DNA from: Chitinophagaceae bacterium
Lineage (GTDB): Bacteria; Bacteroidota; Bacteroidia; Chitinophagales; Chitinophagaceae
Length of the DNA stretch: 64,000 bases
Assembly (NCBI GenBank): GCA_017307755.1
Contig: JAFKGQ010000005.1
Span: 620,001-684,000 of the forward strand
Direction of reading: 5' to 3'
The position numbers were made by a program, and so were the translations under genes. Below the pieces are notes generated by a model that was given only the letters and a program-made list of their open reading frames with translations, was not told the origin of the DNA and made no database searches. This document shows positions 17,381 to 27,533 of the stretch, piece after piece. The number at the start of each line of letters is the position of its first letter. Positions within the stretch are counted from its first letter, which is position 1.

Positions 17381-19087
17381 ATGAGAAGCCATTGTTTAGG
17401 GATACTACAAAAACAGGTGCTCCGACTGGTGATAGCCGGGATCGTGTTGAGCGGGTTCGGTACGGGTACCCTGATCACCGGCTGTAAGAAAGCGCGGCTG
17501 TTCACCCATCTGGATTCCATACCCGCGCAGCCTTCACAGCTCCATATTTTCAACAACTTTGGGTACAACGATTCCATGGCGCTTTCAATAGATGGATTGA
17601 GACGTGAAAACATGAAGCAATACGGTTTTAGCAGTTACTATCCTTCCTCCAGCGCTTTTAATCAGAATTCAGAGCAACCCAACAGTAAACAGATAAAAAT
17701 CTTTGATGCGTTGAACAGCACTCAATTTGCGAATGCAATCAACAACTCCATTTTCCAGTTTTTGCCCAATACCAGCTATATTGGAATTGTCTCTTACAAC
17801 ACCTATGACACAAATTATTCACCAAAAAAGAACACAATACCCACTCTGAGGTTTTATCCGGAGGATCTTTATCATCCTTTTTCAGGTACTACCGGTGTCC
17901 GAATGCTGAATGCCACGGCCGTTTATCAGGGATACTACAACATAAGTCTTACATTATCGCCCAACAAGGGACAGGGAACCTCTCTTGCCCTGTCTGCCGC
18001 CAATTTAAGTAACCAGCCGGCATCCTACAGCACTACCCAGCAGGGGCTTAAAAAATGCGTACTAAATATCGCCTTTGATTACAACCTTACGGCTCAGCTT
18101 ATTTTTTTCCCTGTTGAATTACAGGATGCGAAGAACTATACTTTTATCCCTGTCGGCGATATGGTCAACTACAAGAACGGCAAGGAGCCTTTGCCACGGC
18201 TTTTTGTAGTTGAAGACGGGGTGCCTTCTTCCCTTCGTGAGCTTACGCTTTCCAATCTCAATTATATCAATAATGTGGGTTCGACGAAAGTAACCGTGGT
18301 CAACGGCGTATATAATATACCTGTTCCAGGTGAGGCTAACAATAATATAGGATTCGATGTGCGGTTCAATGATGTTAAAACAAATGTCATCCGGTGGCCT
18401 GGAAAGCTTACCGGCACCGGTGAGGATGTGGGATTAAGCACTTATTTTACTATAACGGACTCCACGTCTGCGGTGAAAGCAGCGATGGGGCGTGTATCCA
18501 CGGTTAATCTGAGCAACAGTGGTCCGGTGTCGGTGACCGTAACACCGGCCAAGGCCTTTAGTCCGCTGTATCGAAATTTTAACTACAATTTTGAATCCAA
18601 TCTCTCCTATACGCTTTGTCTGTTGCCGGATAACGGGACGTCCAATACGATGAACCATATTGTTCTGAAGAATGACCTGGCTCCCGATCCCAAATTGTTC
18701 AGGCTCCGGATTGTAAACCTGATGGGGGGCACGACGGAGGTGGATGTACACAGCGGCAGCGCTTCGGGCACGGTGATCGCATCCAACGTTGGTTTTGGAG
18801 AGGCTACGAACTATCTCAGTTTTACACCTACTACGTTACAGCAGAATCTCTATGTGACGGAAGTAGGATCCACTACGCCGCTGTTCCAAACGGGCCGCTA
18901 CGACAAGCCAATCTCTCTGCCGTTTATGGCCGGGAATTCGGGTACCATTTACCTAATGGGTTTACCGTCGGGAAAGCCTTATTCGGGTGATGCCGGCTTT
19001 TTTAAACCTTATGTTTATTATCAGTCGGATGCGTATATCAATCGAAATAATTTTTTACAAAGCGCTCAATTATTTATCATTTTATGA
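17381..19087 (+). CDS. DUF4397-like lipoprotein
   Basis: 568 residues with a long signal segment ending LITGC (Cys35) then KKA. Three beta-rich repeats can be seen, with strand pairs such as LHIFNNFGYNDSMALSIDG, VRMLNATAVYQGYYNISLTL and FRLRIVNLMGGTTEVDVHSG, again DUF4397-like. Each repeat begins with a short 'rhxxN' strand followed by a 'vdvxx' strand. It has no obvious catalytic site. It overlaps the next start by 4 bases (ATGA), so it is translationally coupled. Probably an outer-membrane surface lipoprotein of the same complex as its neighbours. Confidence 0.65.
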   Translation: MRSHCLGILQKQVLRLVIAGIVLSGFGTGTLITGCKKARLFTHLDSIPAQPSQLHIFNNFGYNDSMALSIDGLRRENMKQYGFSSYYPSSSAFNQNSEQPNSKQIKIFDALNSTQFANAINNSIFQFLPNTSYIGIVSYNTYDTNYSPKKNTIPTLRFYPEDLYHPFSGTTGVRMLNATAVYQGYYNISLTLSPNKGQGTSLALSAANLSNQPASYSTTQQGLKKCVLNIAFDYNLTAQLIFFPVELQDAKNYTFIPVGDMVNYKNGKEPLPRLFVVEDGVPSSLRELTLSNLNYINNVGSTKVTVVNGVYNIPVPGEANNNIGFDVRFNDVKTNVIRWPGKLTGTGEDVGLSTYFTITDSTSAVKAAMGRVSTVNLSNSGPVSVTVTPAKAFSPLYRNFNYNFESNLSYTLCLLPDNGTSNTMNHIVLKNDLAPDPKLFRLRIVNLMGGTTEVDVHSGSASGTVIASNVGFGEATNYLSFTPTTLQQNLYVTEVGSTTPLFQTGRYDKPISLPFMAGNSGTIYLMGLPSGKPYSGDAGFFKPYVYYQSDAYINRNNFLQSAQLFIIL

Positions 19088-20838
19088 TATTGAAGACTAT
19101 TGGTCGTGTTGCCGGCGGGGTATTGCTGGTGACTATCCTGCAAATCTCCTGTAAAAAGAAAGACGCGGTTGCGCCGCCGGTGGTATCTATCACGAGTGTC
19201 AGTGAAACCTTGCTGAATATCGGGGATACGCTCAGGATCACCGGCGCCAACTTCAGTACCACTCCAGGACAGAACCTTGTATCCGTGGCCTCGGTATCTT
19301 TCCCCGTTGTCCGTGCCTCGGCAAATGAGTTGTGGGTAGTGGTACCCAAAGGCGCACAGACAGGTAAACTTTCCATTGGGTACAAAGGCGGGCAGGCAAC
19401 ACAATTCGATCAGCAGCTGACGATCACCGGAGCTAATGAACCTGTGATCCTTTCTATTACGCCTGCTACAGCGTATGAAGGCGATACCATTATAATAACC
19501 GGAAAGAACTTCAGTACACCCAATGAAAGGAATGCTATTACTTTTACTGGCATCAATGGCATATATCCGGGAAAGATATATAATGCAACGCCTACCGAAC
19601 TAAAAGTGGTTGTGCCTGTTTTTGCCGCCAACGGCCCTGTGCAGGTTACATCGGACGGGGTCAGCTCACAAACTTTTCCATACAATATTACCCGGGTGAA
19701 CCCTGGCGAGGACGGCAATCTTTACTGGATGACGGTGGATCCGACTGTTTATCCCGCGACGGCCAGCCTTTATAAAGGATTGGCCAATAACACGTTGCCG
19801 CAAAGCAGCTCATTTTATAATGGCGCTGCACCATTCCAGAAAAATTTTGATATTAATGCACCTTTTTACCCTGACATCGGTGAAAATGATATTTCGGCAC
19901 CCATATATAACTATGTGGTAAATGATCTGCGGCATAATGCATATTATCTTACCAATGACGCCGTCCCTTTCCCTTCACATTATAACCTAATGAAACTGTC
20001 CGCAGATGGGGCTTTCAACACCCCTGTTTCTGTGTGGAACCTTGACCTTGAAGCGCCGGGCACTTATACGAACTTTTATTTAGTACCAGATGACCCGATA
20101 AATAACCCTCCTCTGCAATATCCTTATTGTCCTTTGCAGCAACTGGCGATAGATGGCAACAAACTTTATATCAAGATGGGGTTCAGCGATGATTATTATG
20201 TGGGCGATATGTCGCAGCCCTCACCGGTGTTTACGTTGCAGAAGAATGTGTTTGGTGATTCTTCAGCTTATTATCAGCAGTTCGGGAAAGATTATATCTT
20301 TTACACTTCCGTCGGATATGTGACTCCGATGGACGGGATGCCCCATGGTTTTATCGATCCTGACTACATCGGCGAATTAAAGTACACGCGCAGAGGCAGC
20401 CATATGAGCGAAAGCATTCCGCTGCCAGTGACTTTTCAGGACTCATACAGTGGCCGCCTGGTCTGCACCCTTGCGGATCCCTCGCATGGTAACGAGCTGC
20501 TTATCGTGACCTCTACGCTGAATTCGGCCAGATTCTGGCGCAATACCATTTACAAATTCAACGCCGACACCAGAGAACTTACCGTTTTGTATAATGAGCG
20601 CAACTGGCCGGATGCGCTTTCGAATATCAATCAGTATGACAATTCCCGGATCCAAAATTCGGGATTTATATGGCTGGGACCGCACATTTATTACACCAAT
20701 ACGTCAGCCTTGAAATATTCGGTGATGCGGAGACTGAATGATAATGGTATTTCTCCGAGAATATATACTGTTTACAGTCGTATGGAGCCGTTGGATGAGG
20801 CCAGGAAGACAACCTTCAAGCTGTTCACCGGAAAATAA
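19084..20838 (+). CDS. Lipoprotein with two IPT/TIG domains
   Basis: 584 residues; lipobox LQISC (Cys23) followed by KKKD. Two consecutive TIG domains are readable at about residues 33-115 (ITSVSETLLNIGDTLRITG) and 118-205 (ILSITPATAYEGDTIIITG). A C-terminal region of about 370 residues follows with repeated aromatic strands (LYIKMGFSDDYYVG, GKDYIFYTSVGYV, NELLIVTSTLNS) that could form a propeller. TIG domains usually bind partners or polysaccharide at the surface. The two-TIG layout differs from the single-TIG beta-helix pair upstream in the same cluster. No enzyme motif is seen. Confidence 0.75.
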   Translation: MILKTIGRVAGGVLLVTILQISCKKKDAVAPPVVSITSVSETLLNIGDTLRITGANFSTTPGQNLVSVASVSFPVVRASANELWVVVPKGAQTGKLSIGYKGGQATQFDQQLTITGANEPVILSITPATAYEGDTIIITGKNFSTPNERNAITFTGINGIYPGKIYNATPTELKVVVPVFAANGPVQVTSDGVSSQTFPYNITRVNPGEDGNLYWMTVDPTVYPATASLYKGLANNTLPQSSSFYNGAAPFQKNFDINAPFYPDIGENDISAPIYNYVVNDLRHNAYYLTNDAVPFPSHYNLMKLSADGAFNTPVSVWNLDLEAPGTYTNFYLVPDDPINNPPLQYPYCPLQQLAIDGNKLYIKMGFSDDYYVGDMSQPSPVFTLQKNVFGDSSAYYQQFGKDYIFYTSVGYVTPMDGMPHGFIDPDYIGELKYTRRGSHMSESIPLPVTFQDSYSGRLVCTLADPSHGNELLIVTSTLNSARFWRNTIYKFNADTRELTVLYNERNWPDALSNINQYDNSRIQNSGFIWLGPHIYYTNTSALKYSVMRRLNDNGISPRIYTVYSRMEPLDEARKTTFKLFTGK

Positions 20839-20843
20839 AAAAC

Positions 20844-22217
20844 ATGAGTATGAAAAAAGCTTTTTATAATATTCTGCAAAGCATTGTACTGTTGCTATTA
20901 TCGGCGGGGTGCAAGCGGGAATCCCTAGGCTCCTCGTCGAAGTTTGCCAATGCCTATACCCGCATGATCATGATCGATGCACCCGGCCAGGGTAAGGTGC
21001 AGTTTACACTGGATGGTAAATTAAACGCCAACGGCGATTCCACCCTGTATAACGCGGACGGAACAGTATACCAGCCCGACCCCAGGCAAAATACGACCAC
21101 CACCGTCAACTATCCTTCTGGAGGATGGACGGACAATGCGCCGGTGAACTTTTCCGGCACTTACGGGTTTAATTATCTGCCGGGCAGCCAATACTCCACT
21201 TTTCCCAATCCCACGAACCGTGTCCCCCTGGCTCCCATAATAGGTGGTATAAATTATTATAACTGGGCATCTCTGCCTGCAGCACAACACCAGCTGTCTT
21301 TTTATACGGTCATTAATGCAACCGTCTTTGGCAATCCAACGACCTTCAGGGCCGACAAATTCCTGGATGAATCCATATCCCTGGAAGGCGGCGCTGCCCA
21401 AACTTTCTTTTTGATCAATAAATCAGTGGCCAAGAGTTATATCACGTTAACCAACACCTTTAAAGGTGCGCCGCTGCCCATCTATTCGATGAACGAGAGC
21501 ATAAGTTATCTGTCAAACCAACTGGATATACTTACCGTTAAAGATCACCCGGGCAAATTGCCGGCATTTAAAGACTCCACCGCTTATATCCGACTGGTAA
21601 ACGTCACTCCCAAGTATCTGGATCAGAGTATAAATCAGAGCACGGATACATTGGATATATATATCGCTCCGATCTATGGAGTGCATCCGGATGGCGGATC
21701 GTTAGATGATTATGGTAACCTACAAACACAGAAACTGGCGGATAGCGTGGGTAAACCGGTACTGGTATGCAGTGGACTCCCCCGGTTTCAATCGGTGGTT
21801 GATGCACCTTTTTTTGAGATCAATGTAGCGGAAAACATGCGGATCGCGGATTCCTTATATGCACCCCCTGCGCCCGGGAAAAAGGCCGTACCCCGGTACT
21901 ACAGAGTAATGGCATACCGGACCAGGCACTCGCCGGAAACAGATGCCTATCCCCTGGCCATCGGTGACTGGCTGGCAGTGTTTAATAAGTACGATTACTA
22001 CGATTATTCCAGCAGCTCTAACAAAAATATGTTGGACAGCTGGCTGTTGCGTACAGATGGCACCTATTATCATCCGACGATCTGCACCATTCTTATATCT
22101 GTGGGACTGAAGGATTTTGTATCGCCGTACCCGACGGGCAATGCGAAATATTTAGGCGTCAGATCCAGCATTAACTACCAAAAGGCAGGTGTGAACGGTG
22201 TTTATTTTGAACAATAA
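20844..22217 (+). CDS. DUF4397/DUF4843-like lipoprotein, function unknown
   Basis: 457 residues; start at 20844 or at the second ATG, 20850. The signal peptide ends LSAGC (Cys23) followed by KRE. The mature part is beta-rich with a DUF4397-like strand (AYIRLVNVTPKYLDQSI then LDIYIAPIYG). I see no enzyme signature. It sits 5 bases after the two-TIG lipoprotein gene, and its start is too close for a separate promoter. It belongs to the lipoprotein set between the two TonB receptors. Confidence 0.6.
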   Translation: MSMKKAFYNILQSIVLLLLSAGCKRESLGSSSKFANAYTRMIMIDAPGQGKVQFTLDGKLNANGDSTLYNADGTVYQPDPRQNTTTTVNYPSGGWTDNAPVNFSGTYGFNYLPGSQYSTFPNPTNRVPLAPIIGGINYYNWASLPAAQHQLSFYTVINATVFGNPTTFRADKFLDESISLEGGAAQTFFLINKSVAKSYITLTNTFKGAPLPIYSMNESISYLSNQLDILTVKDHPGKLPAFKDSTAYIRLVNVTPKYLDQSINQSTDTLDIYIAPIYGVHPDGGSLDDYGNLQTQKLADSVGKPVLVCSGLPRFQSVVDAPFFEINVAENMRIADSLYAPPAPGKKAVPRYYRVMAYRTRHSPETDAYPLAIGDWLAVFNKYDYYDYSSSSNKNMLDSWLLRTDGTYYHPTICTILISVGLKDFVSPYPTGNAKYLGVRSSINYQKAGVNGVYFEQ

Positions 22218-22232
22218 AATTATTAATATTTC

Positions 22233-23075
22233 ATGAACTGGCTATCATGCATAGCAGCCGCAGTTTTAATTGCCGGTTGTAACAAGAAAATAGAACCCGT
22301 ATCATTGGGGACCTCTCCTGACGGACAACTGTCCCGGTATGACCTTATTACCGCGGACTACGATATTAACCCGGTCACCGCTTTTACCGCTTCCTATGAC
22401 AAAAACGGCAAATTAGCGAATCTCTTTGAGAAAGTGGGCCAAAGCCAGTTTTCCTTCAATCTGACATATGAAAGCGACAGGCTGGTGCGTGCTTCAGCCA
22501 GCGACCAAAGCGTTCAACAACTCAGCTACGATGGTGCGGGGCGGGTCCTCCAGATAAACTATACGACCCTTACCGATACGGGTAAGATCGTGTACACATA
22601 CGATGTGTCAGGCAAGGTAGTGGCCCTGCTGGATTCTGTTCAAAAGCCGCTGAGCCTGCCGATAAGAAACCAATATCTCTTCACCTATGACGATGCGGGG
22701 AACAATGTTATAAAAATCGTGCATAACACCTTAGACCTGAAAGGAAGAGCAACGATCCAGAATCTAAGTTTTTATTCATTTGACGATAAGTCCAATCCGT
22801 TTAAGGTATTCCCATGTCTTCGGTATGCCAATCTCTTACCGGGGGAAATGCCCGCATTGGTGAACAAGAACAATATCGTCACCTCACAACTGGTGGGAAC
22901 GATATTGAACCCCGCAAGCCCGGGATCCCAGCCACAGTATGACACAATAACGACCTATCGTACATCGCGTACTTATGAATATACTGCCAATGGGCTCCCG
23001 TCCACAGCTACAGAACATTTTGAAAACAAGCAATTCAGTTATTCAGGCAATAGAACCTTTAAGTATGAATATTAA
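22233..23075 (+). CDS. Lipoprotein with YD-repeat-like (DUF4595-type) strands
   Basis: 280 residues; a short signal peptide ends LIAGC (Cys16) followed by NKK. The rest is a string of YD/RHS-like beta units: FTASYDKNGKLANLFEK, LTYESDRLVRASAS, LSYDGAGRVLQINYT, YTYDVSGKVVALLDS, FTYDDAGNNVIKIV and YEYTANGLPSTATEHF. Single-domain lipoproteins of this kind (DUF4595-type) are common next to TonB receptors in Bacteroidota. They are not RHS toxins: there is no core cage or C-terminal toxin. Its 3' end overlaps the start of the second receptor by 11 bases. Confidence 0.7.
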   Translation: MNWLSCIAAAVLIAGCNKKIEPVSLGTSPDGQLSRYDLITADYDINPVTAFTASYDKNGKLANLFEKVGQSQFSFNLTYESDRLVRASASDQSVQQLSYDGAGRVLQINYTTLTDTGKIVYTYDVSGKVVALLDSVQKPLSLPIRNQYLFTYDDAGNNVIKIVHNTLDLKGRATIQNLSFYSFDDKSNPFKVFPCLRYANLLPGEMPALVNKNNIVTSQLVGTILNPASPGSQPQYDTITTYRTSRTYEYTANGLPSTATEHFENKQFSYSGNRTFKYEY

Positions 23076-26000
23076 ATTTTTTTCGATCCTGGCGCTGCTA
23101 TGCATGGGGGTTTTATACGTAAGTGCCCAGGAAACCAACGGATCGCTGAACGGGAAGGTAACGGATTCCACCAACGGATTTATCATTGGCGCAACGGTAA
23201 CCGCCATACATCTACCCACGGGTACAAAGTACACGACAACAACCAACGACCTGGGTCGCTACTACCTGGTAAATCTCAGAATAGGCGGTCCGTACAGCGT
23301 TAAAGTAACTGCGGTTGGCATGCTTGAGAAAAGTAGGGACAATGTTACCATCGGGCTGGGAGATCCGGTGAATATTGATTTTATTATATCGCCTTCTGTT
23401 GTAACGCTTGCTGAGGTGGTCGTAAAAAATCCAAGAGTACCGAGGGTCAATGCCACAGGGGCCGGCTATAATATATCCGCTTCCCAGATGCGGAATATGG
23501 CGGCCGGGGCGCGGAGCTTTCAGGATTATACACGTCTTACGCCACAGTATGACGGCAATTCTTTTGCGGGAACGAACTTTCGATATAACAATGTTACGAT
23601 CGACGGCGCCGTTAATAACGATGCTATCGGTTTCAGCCCCTCTTTAGGTGGGCAGACGGGTACTTCCGGCCAGATTGGCAGCTCTACCCGGACCAATTCC
23701 ATTTCCATCGACGCGATACAGGATATGCAGGTGTATATTGCACCGTATGACATAAAGATCGGGAATTTCACCGGAGGTAGCATTAATGCTGTGACGCGGA
23801 GTGGAACTAACAAAGTTTCCGGATCTGTCTACGCATATGGGCGTAATTCGATACTGACAGGCAGTGATGCAGCGGGAGGAACGGGCAAGATGCCTTCGGA
23901 ATATCATGACGCGCAGGTCGGTTTCCGCGTGGGGTTGCCCATTATTAAAAATAGGCTTTTTTTCTTTACAAACGAAGAGATAACTGATCATAAAGAGCCA
24001 TTGACCGCCACAGCGTCCTCTCCGTCCATGAAGAATATACTTGACGAGGAGCAGGCTAATCAGATCAGCGCTTTTTACAAAAACAGCGGTATCAATTTTG
24101 ATCCCGGTACAGCAGGCGCGTATACAATCTACTCCCGGTCGAAAAAATTCTTTAATCGTATCGACTGGAATATTTCCGACAAACATCAGCTGGCTATCCG
24201 CAGCAATGTCGTGATATCCGAAGCGACCAATCTCACGCGCGATGACCAGAACTTCCGTTTTTCGAGTATAGACTATGTACAGCATAACAACCAGGTTGCA
24301 ACAGTGGGAGAGTTGAAAACAAGATTCAATAACCGTGTGGCCAACAGCTTTATCGTCGGATACACCACTGTGAAGGACTACCGGGACCCCTTGTCTTATG
24401 GGTACTACCCACAGATACAGATAGCGGGCAATACTCTGGGAACAACTATCTTGTTAGGGACAGATCGTGAAGCCAGTGTTTTTAATCTCCGGCAGAAGAG
24501 CTGGGAGATTACCGATAATGTAACCATTTTTAAAAACAGGCATACTATTACCATCGGCACACACAACGAGTTGTATAATATTACCTATGGTTTTGTGAAT
24601 TCTCCCAACGGCCGTGTCGACTATGCCTCCATCAGCGATTTTCTGGCTGGTTCGCCCAGCAGGATAAGAGGTAATTTCAATTATCTCAACCAGGACAGGA
24701 ATTATTTATTGACACATCCGTCTGCCGCTTTTAAAGTAAACCTTTATAGCATATATGTGCAGGATGAAATATTGCTTTCACCCAAATTACGATTAACACC
24801 AGGTCTGCGTCTTGACATAGCAGATATCCCCAACAAGCAGCCTTTGTCCATTAAAACCAGAAACGCCATACGGGATCTCTTTTATGGTACCACGTATAAT
24901 TATACACGCCCTGCCGACATACAGAACGATTATTTGGGTCAGGTGCAAATCTCTCCCCGTATTGGAATCAACTATGACATTAAAGGAGACAAAAGCCTGG
25001 TACTAAGAGGAGGGACCGGTTTATTTATTGGCAGGATCCCATTTGCCTGGCTGGGTTATGCGTTTTACAATAACGGTACTACGTACGGAGCTTTTGACAA
25101 GCGGTACAATTACATAGGCAATCCTACTGCCATCCCTCCGGTGCCTCCTGTTGTTCCCAATGAAGGAACAGATCCGCGGGTCCCTTCCAAAACCGGTGTG
25201 GCAGCCTCCGCGGTAAATGAGAATGGGCTTTCTGCATTAGACGTAAATGGCCCTACACAAATAGACCTGATTGACAATCATTTCAAGATGCCGCAAGTAT
25301 GGCGTACAAGCGCTGCTTTGGATGTGAAGTTTGGCGCCGGATATAAACTGACATTTGAGCTGATATACACGAAAACAATTTATGATGTACAATTTAAACA
25401 AATCAATCAACAGGATAGCGTGTCTTATTATCAGTACGATCTTAATCGACAGCAGCCGATATTTACCGGTCGTTCAACAGATCCCGCATTTACCGCCATG
25501 TACCTTCTTTCCAATACCAGTAAGGGATACAGGTACAATGCAACGATTCAATTAACAAAGACCTTTCCTTTTGGTCTGGATTTTTCAGCTGCGTACACTT
25601 ATGGCCAGTCAAAAGATATTTCCAATGGTATTCGTAACTCTATGGAGTCCAACTGGCAGCTGAACCAATCATTGAACCCGAATAATCCCGGGTTGGCATA
25701 TTCCAATTTCGACACCAGGCACCGGGTGGTCGGCACAATAAACTATCATACCACTCATGGGAAAGAAAAACGTTTTCAGACAAATGTGAATCTGTTTTTG
25801 AGCGCATCTTCGGGTTCTCCTTTCACTTATGGATTTGTGAACAGTCCTATTAATATCCAGGGAACGGGTCAGCAGGTGAGTCTGGCCTACATACCCAAGC
25901 CGGAAGAGGTGATCAATTTTTTTCAGACGGGCATCCTGCAGCTGGCGGATAATACCCAGGTCTTTAAAACCGCGTCGGATCAGGCACAGGAATTCGAACA

Positions 26001-26373
26001 ATATATCAGGTCTGTCCCTTATCTGCGAAATCATCGTGGAGAATTTACCCGGCGTAATGAAGCGCATACACCATGGAGAACCACCACGGATCTCCGTATA
26101 GCAGAAACATTCGCGATATCAAAAGAGTCGGGTAATTCCATTACGCTCAGCTGGGATGTATTCAATGTATTAAACCTTATCAATCGTGAGTGGGGGAGGG
26201 CCTATTTTTCATCTGATCTTTTTAATTCGTCTGCCAGTATTGGATTAAGGCCGACGGGTACGGCTAAAGCCGGATATCCCATTTATATCTGGGAACAACC
26301 ATCTAAACCTTATCAGACAGATTTAAATTTATCGAGATGGCAGATGCAGCTTGGGGTAAGGTATAATTTTTGA
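23065..26373 (+). CDS. TonB-dependent receptor, Oar-like, with carboxypeptidase-like domain
   Basis: About 1102 residues from the ATG at 23065, the one that gives a proper signal peptide (MNIKFFSILALLCMG to about residue 19); an open frame back to 22975 lies inside the preceding gene. A carboxypeptidase-like domain (LNGKVTDSTNGFIIGATVTA) precedes a plug with the Oar-type motif RNNVTIDGAVNNDAIGFS-like at about 160-185. The barrel ends LGVRYNF. Oar-type receptors in Bacteroidota import or export large or unusual substrates and are sometimes linked to protease or protein-release phenotypes. The substrate is unknown here. The FecR gene follows after 52 bases. Confidence 0.87.
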   Translation: MNIKFFSILALLCMGVLYVSAQETNGSLNGKVTDSTNGFIIGATVTAIHLPTGTKYTTTTNDLGRYYLVNLRIGGPYSVKVTAVGMLEKSRDNVTIGLGDPVNIDFIISPSVVTLAEVVVKNPRVPRVNATGAGYNISASQMRNMAAGARSFQDYTRLTPQYDGNSFAGTNFRYNNVTIDGAVNNDAIGFSPSLGGQTGTSGQIGSSTRTNSISIDAIQDMQVYIAPYDIKIGNFTGGSINAVTRSGTNKVSGSVYAYGRNSILTGSDAAGGTGKMPSEYHDAQVGFRVGLPIIKNRLFFFTNEEITDHKEPLTATASSPSMKNILDEEQANQISAFYKNSGINFDPGTAGAYTIYSRSKKFFNRIDWNISDKHQLAIRSNVVISEATNLTRDDQNFRFSSIDYVQHNNQVATVGELKTRFNNRVANSFIVGYTTVKDYRDPLSYGYYPQIQIAGNTLGTTILLGTDREASVFNLRQKSWEITDNVTIFKNRHTITIGTHNELYNITYGFVNSPNGRVDYASISDFLAGSPSRIRGNFNYLNQDRNYLLTHPSAAFKVNLYSIYVQDEILLSPKLRLTPGLRLDIADIPNKQPLSIKTRNAIRDLFYGTTYNYTRPADIQNDYLGQVQISPRIGINYDIKGDKSLVLRGGTGLFIGRIPFAWLGYAFYNNGTTYGAFDKRYNYIGNPTAIPPVPPVVPNEGTDPRVPSKTGVAASAVNENGLSALDVNGPTQIDLIDNHFKMPQVWRTSAALDVKFGAGYKLTFELIYTKTIYDVQFKQINQQDSVSYYQYDLNRQQPIFTGRSTDPAFTAMYLLSNTSKGYRYNATIQLTKTFPFGLDFSAAYTYGQSKDISNGIRNSMESNWQLNQSLNPNNPGLAYSNFDTRHRVVGTINYHTTHGKEKRFQTNVNLFLSASSGSPFTYGFVNSPINIQGTGQQVSLAYIPKPEEVINFFQTGILQLADNTQVFKTASDQAQEFEQYIRSVPYLRNHRGEFTRRNEAHTPWRTTTDLRIAETFAISKESGNSITLSWDVFNVLNLINREWGRAYFSSDLFNSSASIGLRPTGTAKAGYPIYIWEQPSKPYQTDLNLSRWQMQLGVRYNF

Positions 26374-26425
26374 TTATTTTAGCGCATTCACACCGAATGA
26401 TTTAAAACTGTTGTTATTTTAATAT

Positions 26426-27529
26426 ATGATAGACAAAAAGAAACTTGGGAAGCTGGTTAAAAAATATTTGGAAGGGAAAACTACCGAGGAAGAGGAGAAG
26501 TACCTTAATTTTTATTATAATAACTTGCATTCGGGGGAATCGATAGAGTCGCTGATGAACGAAGCGGAGATCAGCGAGCTGGAAGCTAAAATGTTTGATC
26601 ATATCCAGTCCGGCATCACCCGTGCGCCAATAAAAAATATTGACCGGGGGCGCAGCCATTTAAAATATGTTGTTGCCGCGGCCAGCGTACTTGTAGTGGC
26701 GTTGGGCGGTTTTCTGTGGAAATATCTAACCGATCAGTCTGCAAAGACGCAACAAAGATTTGAAACGGTATATGCGGAATCCGGAGTGAAAAAATTGATT
26801 CTCAGCGACGAAACAGTTGTCTGGCTGAACACTAAAAGCAGTCTCAGGTATCCCCTTTCTTTTGAGCCTGGTAAGCCCCGTGATATATACCTGGAAGGAG
26901 AAGCTTATTTCGAAGTTAAAAAGGATCCCCTGCATCCCTTGCTGGTACATTCACAGGAATTGACTACGCACGTACTGGGTACAAAGTTTAATGTGAATGC
27001 CTACCATCCGGCAAACGTTGAAGTGACGCTTATTGAAGGAAAAGTGATGCTGACTGCTCCGGTGTCGTTGGCCAGACAAGGAACCCGTAAAACTGATACA
27101 GTTTTCCTGGCGCCGAACGAGAAAGCGATCTTTTCATTCAGCGGATCGTTGGAAAAAGAGACGGCAACAGCTGTCGCCGTTGATAAGCGTTCTCAGAATA
27201 TCGGGATAACAAAATCATCTGTGGCTGTTTTGCAAAAGCAGTCGGCTCCTCATGCGCTGACGTCCGTGGCATGGCATAATGGTCAATTGATATTTGAAAA
27301 CGAGCCTTTAGGGATCGTACTGGAATCCATTAACAGAAAATTGGATATTTCGGTTAAGGCTGCTCCTGAATTAAATGATTATCCCATAACTATAAAGATC
27401 GACAAGGATCCAGTGGAAGATATTCTTATAAAAATTACCAGCCAGATAAGAAGAAAAGACACCAATGGCCTGCGGCTTCACTATAGCGCACAGTTCAGGA
27501 AATCGGGCAATGATTATTATATTGAATAG
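26426..27529 (+). CDS. FecR-family anti-sigma factor
   Basis: 367 residues. A cytoplasmic N-terminal segment (about 1-75) precedes one membrane helix (YVVAAASVLVVALGGFLW, about 77-94). The periplasmic FecR domain follows (RFETVYAESGVKKLILSDET, VWLNTKSSLRYP, YLEGEAYFEV, GTKFNVNAY), and then a C-terminal DUF4974-like domain (LIFENEPLGIVLESINRKL). It should sequester an ECF sigma factor until an outer-membrane receptor signals. The only ECF sigma gene in the window is at 8420. The usual order is sigma-FecR-receptor, so its place at the distal end of this cluster is unusual. Confidence 0.88.
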   Translation: MIDKKKLGKLVKKYLEGKTTEEEEKYLNFYYNNLHSGESIESLMNEAEISELEAKMFDHIQSGITRAPIKNIDRGRSHLKYVVAAASVLVVALGGFLWKYLTDQSAKTQQRFETVYAESGVKKLILSDETVVWLNTKSSLRYPLSFEPGKPRDIYLEGEAYFEVKKDPLHPLLVHSQELTTHVLGTKFNVNAYHPANVEVTLIEGKVMLTAPVSLARQGTRKTDTVFLAPNEKAIFSFSGSLEKETATAVAVDKRSQNIGITKSSVAVLQKQSAPHALTSVAWHNGQLIFENEPLGIVLESINRKLDISVKAAPELNDYPITIKIDKDPVEDILIKITSQIRRKDTNGLRLHYSAQFRKSGNDYYIE

Positions 27530-27533
27530 CGGC

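Noticed and set aside
15690..22217. DUF4397-like lipoproteins as SusD partners
   Set aside because: They lack the TPR-rich SusD/RagB pattern and are beta-rich, so they were not called SusD.
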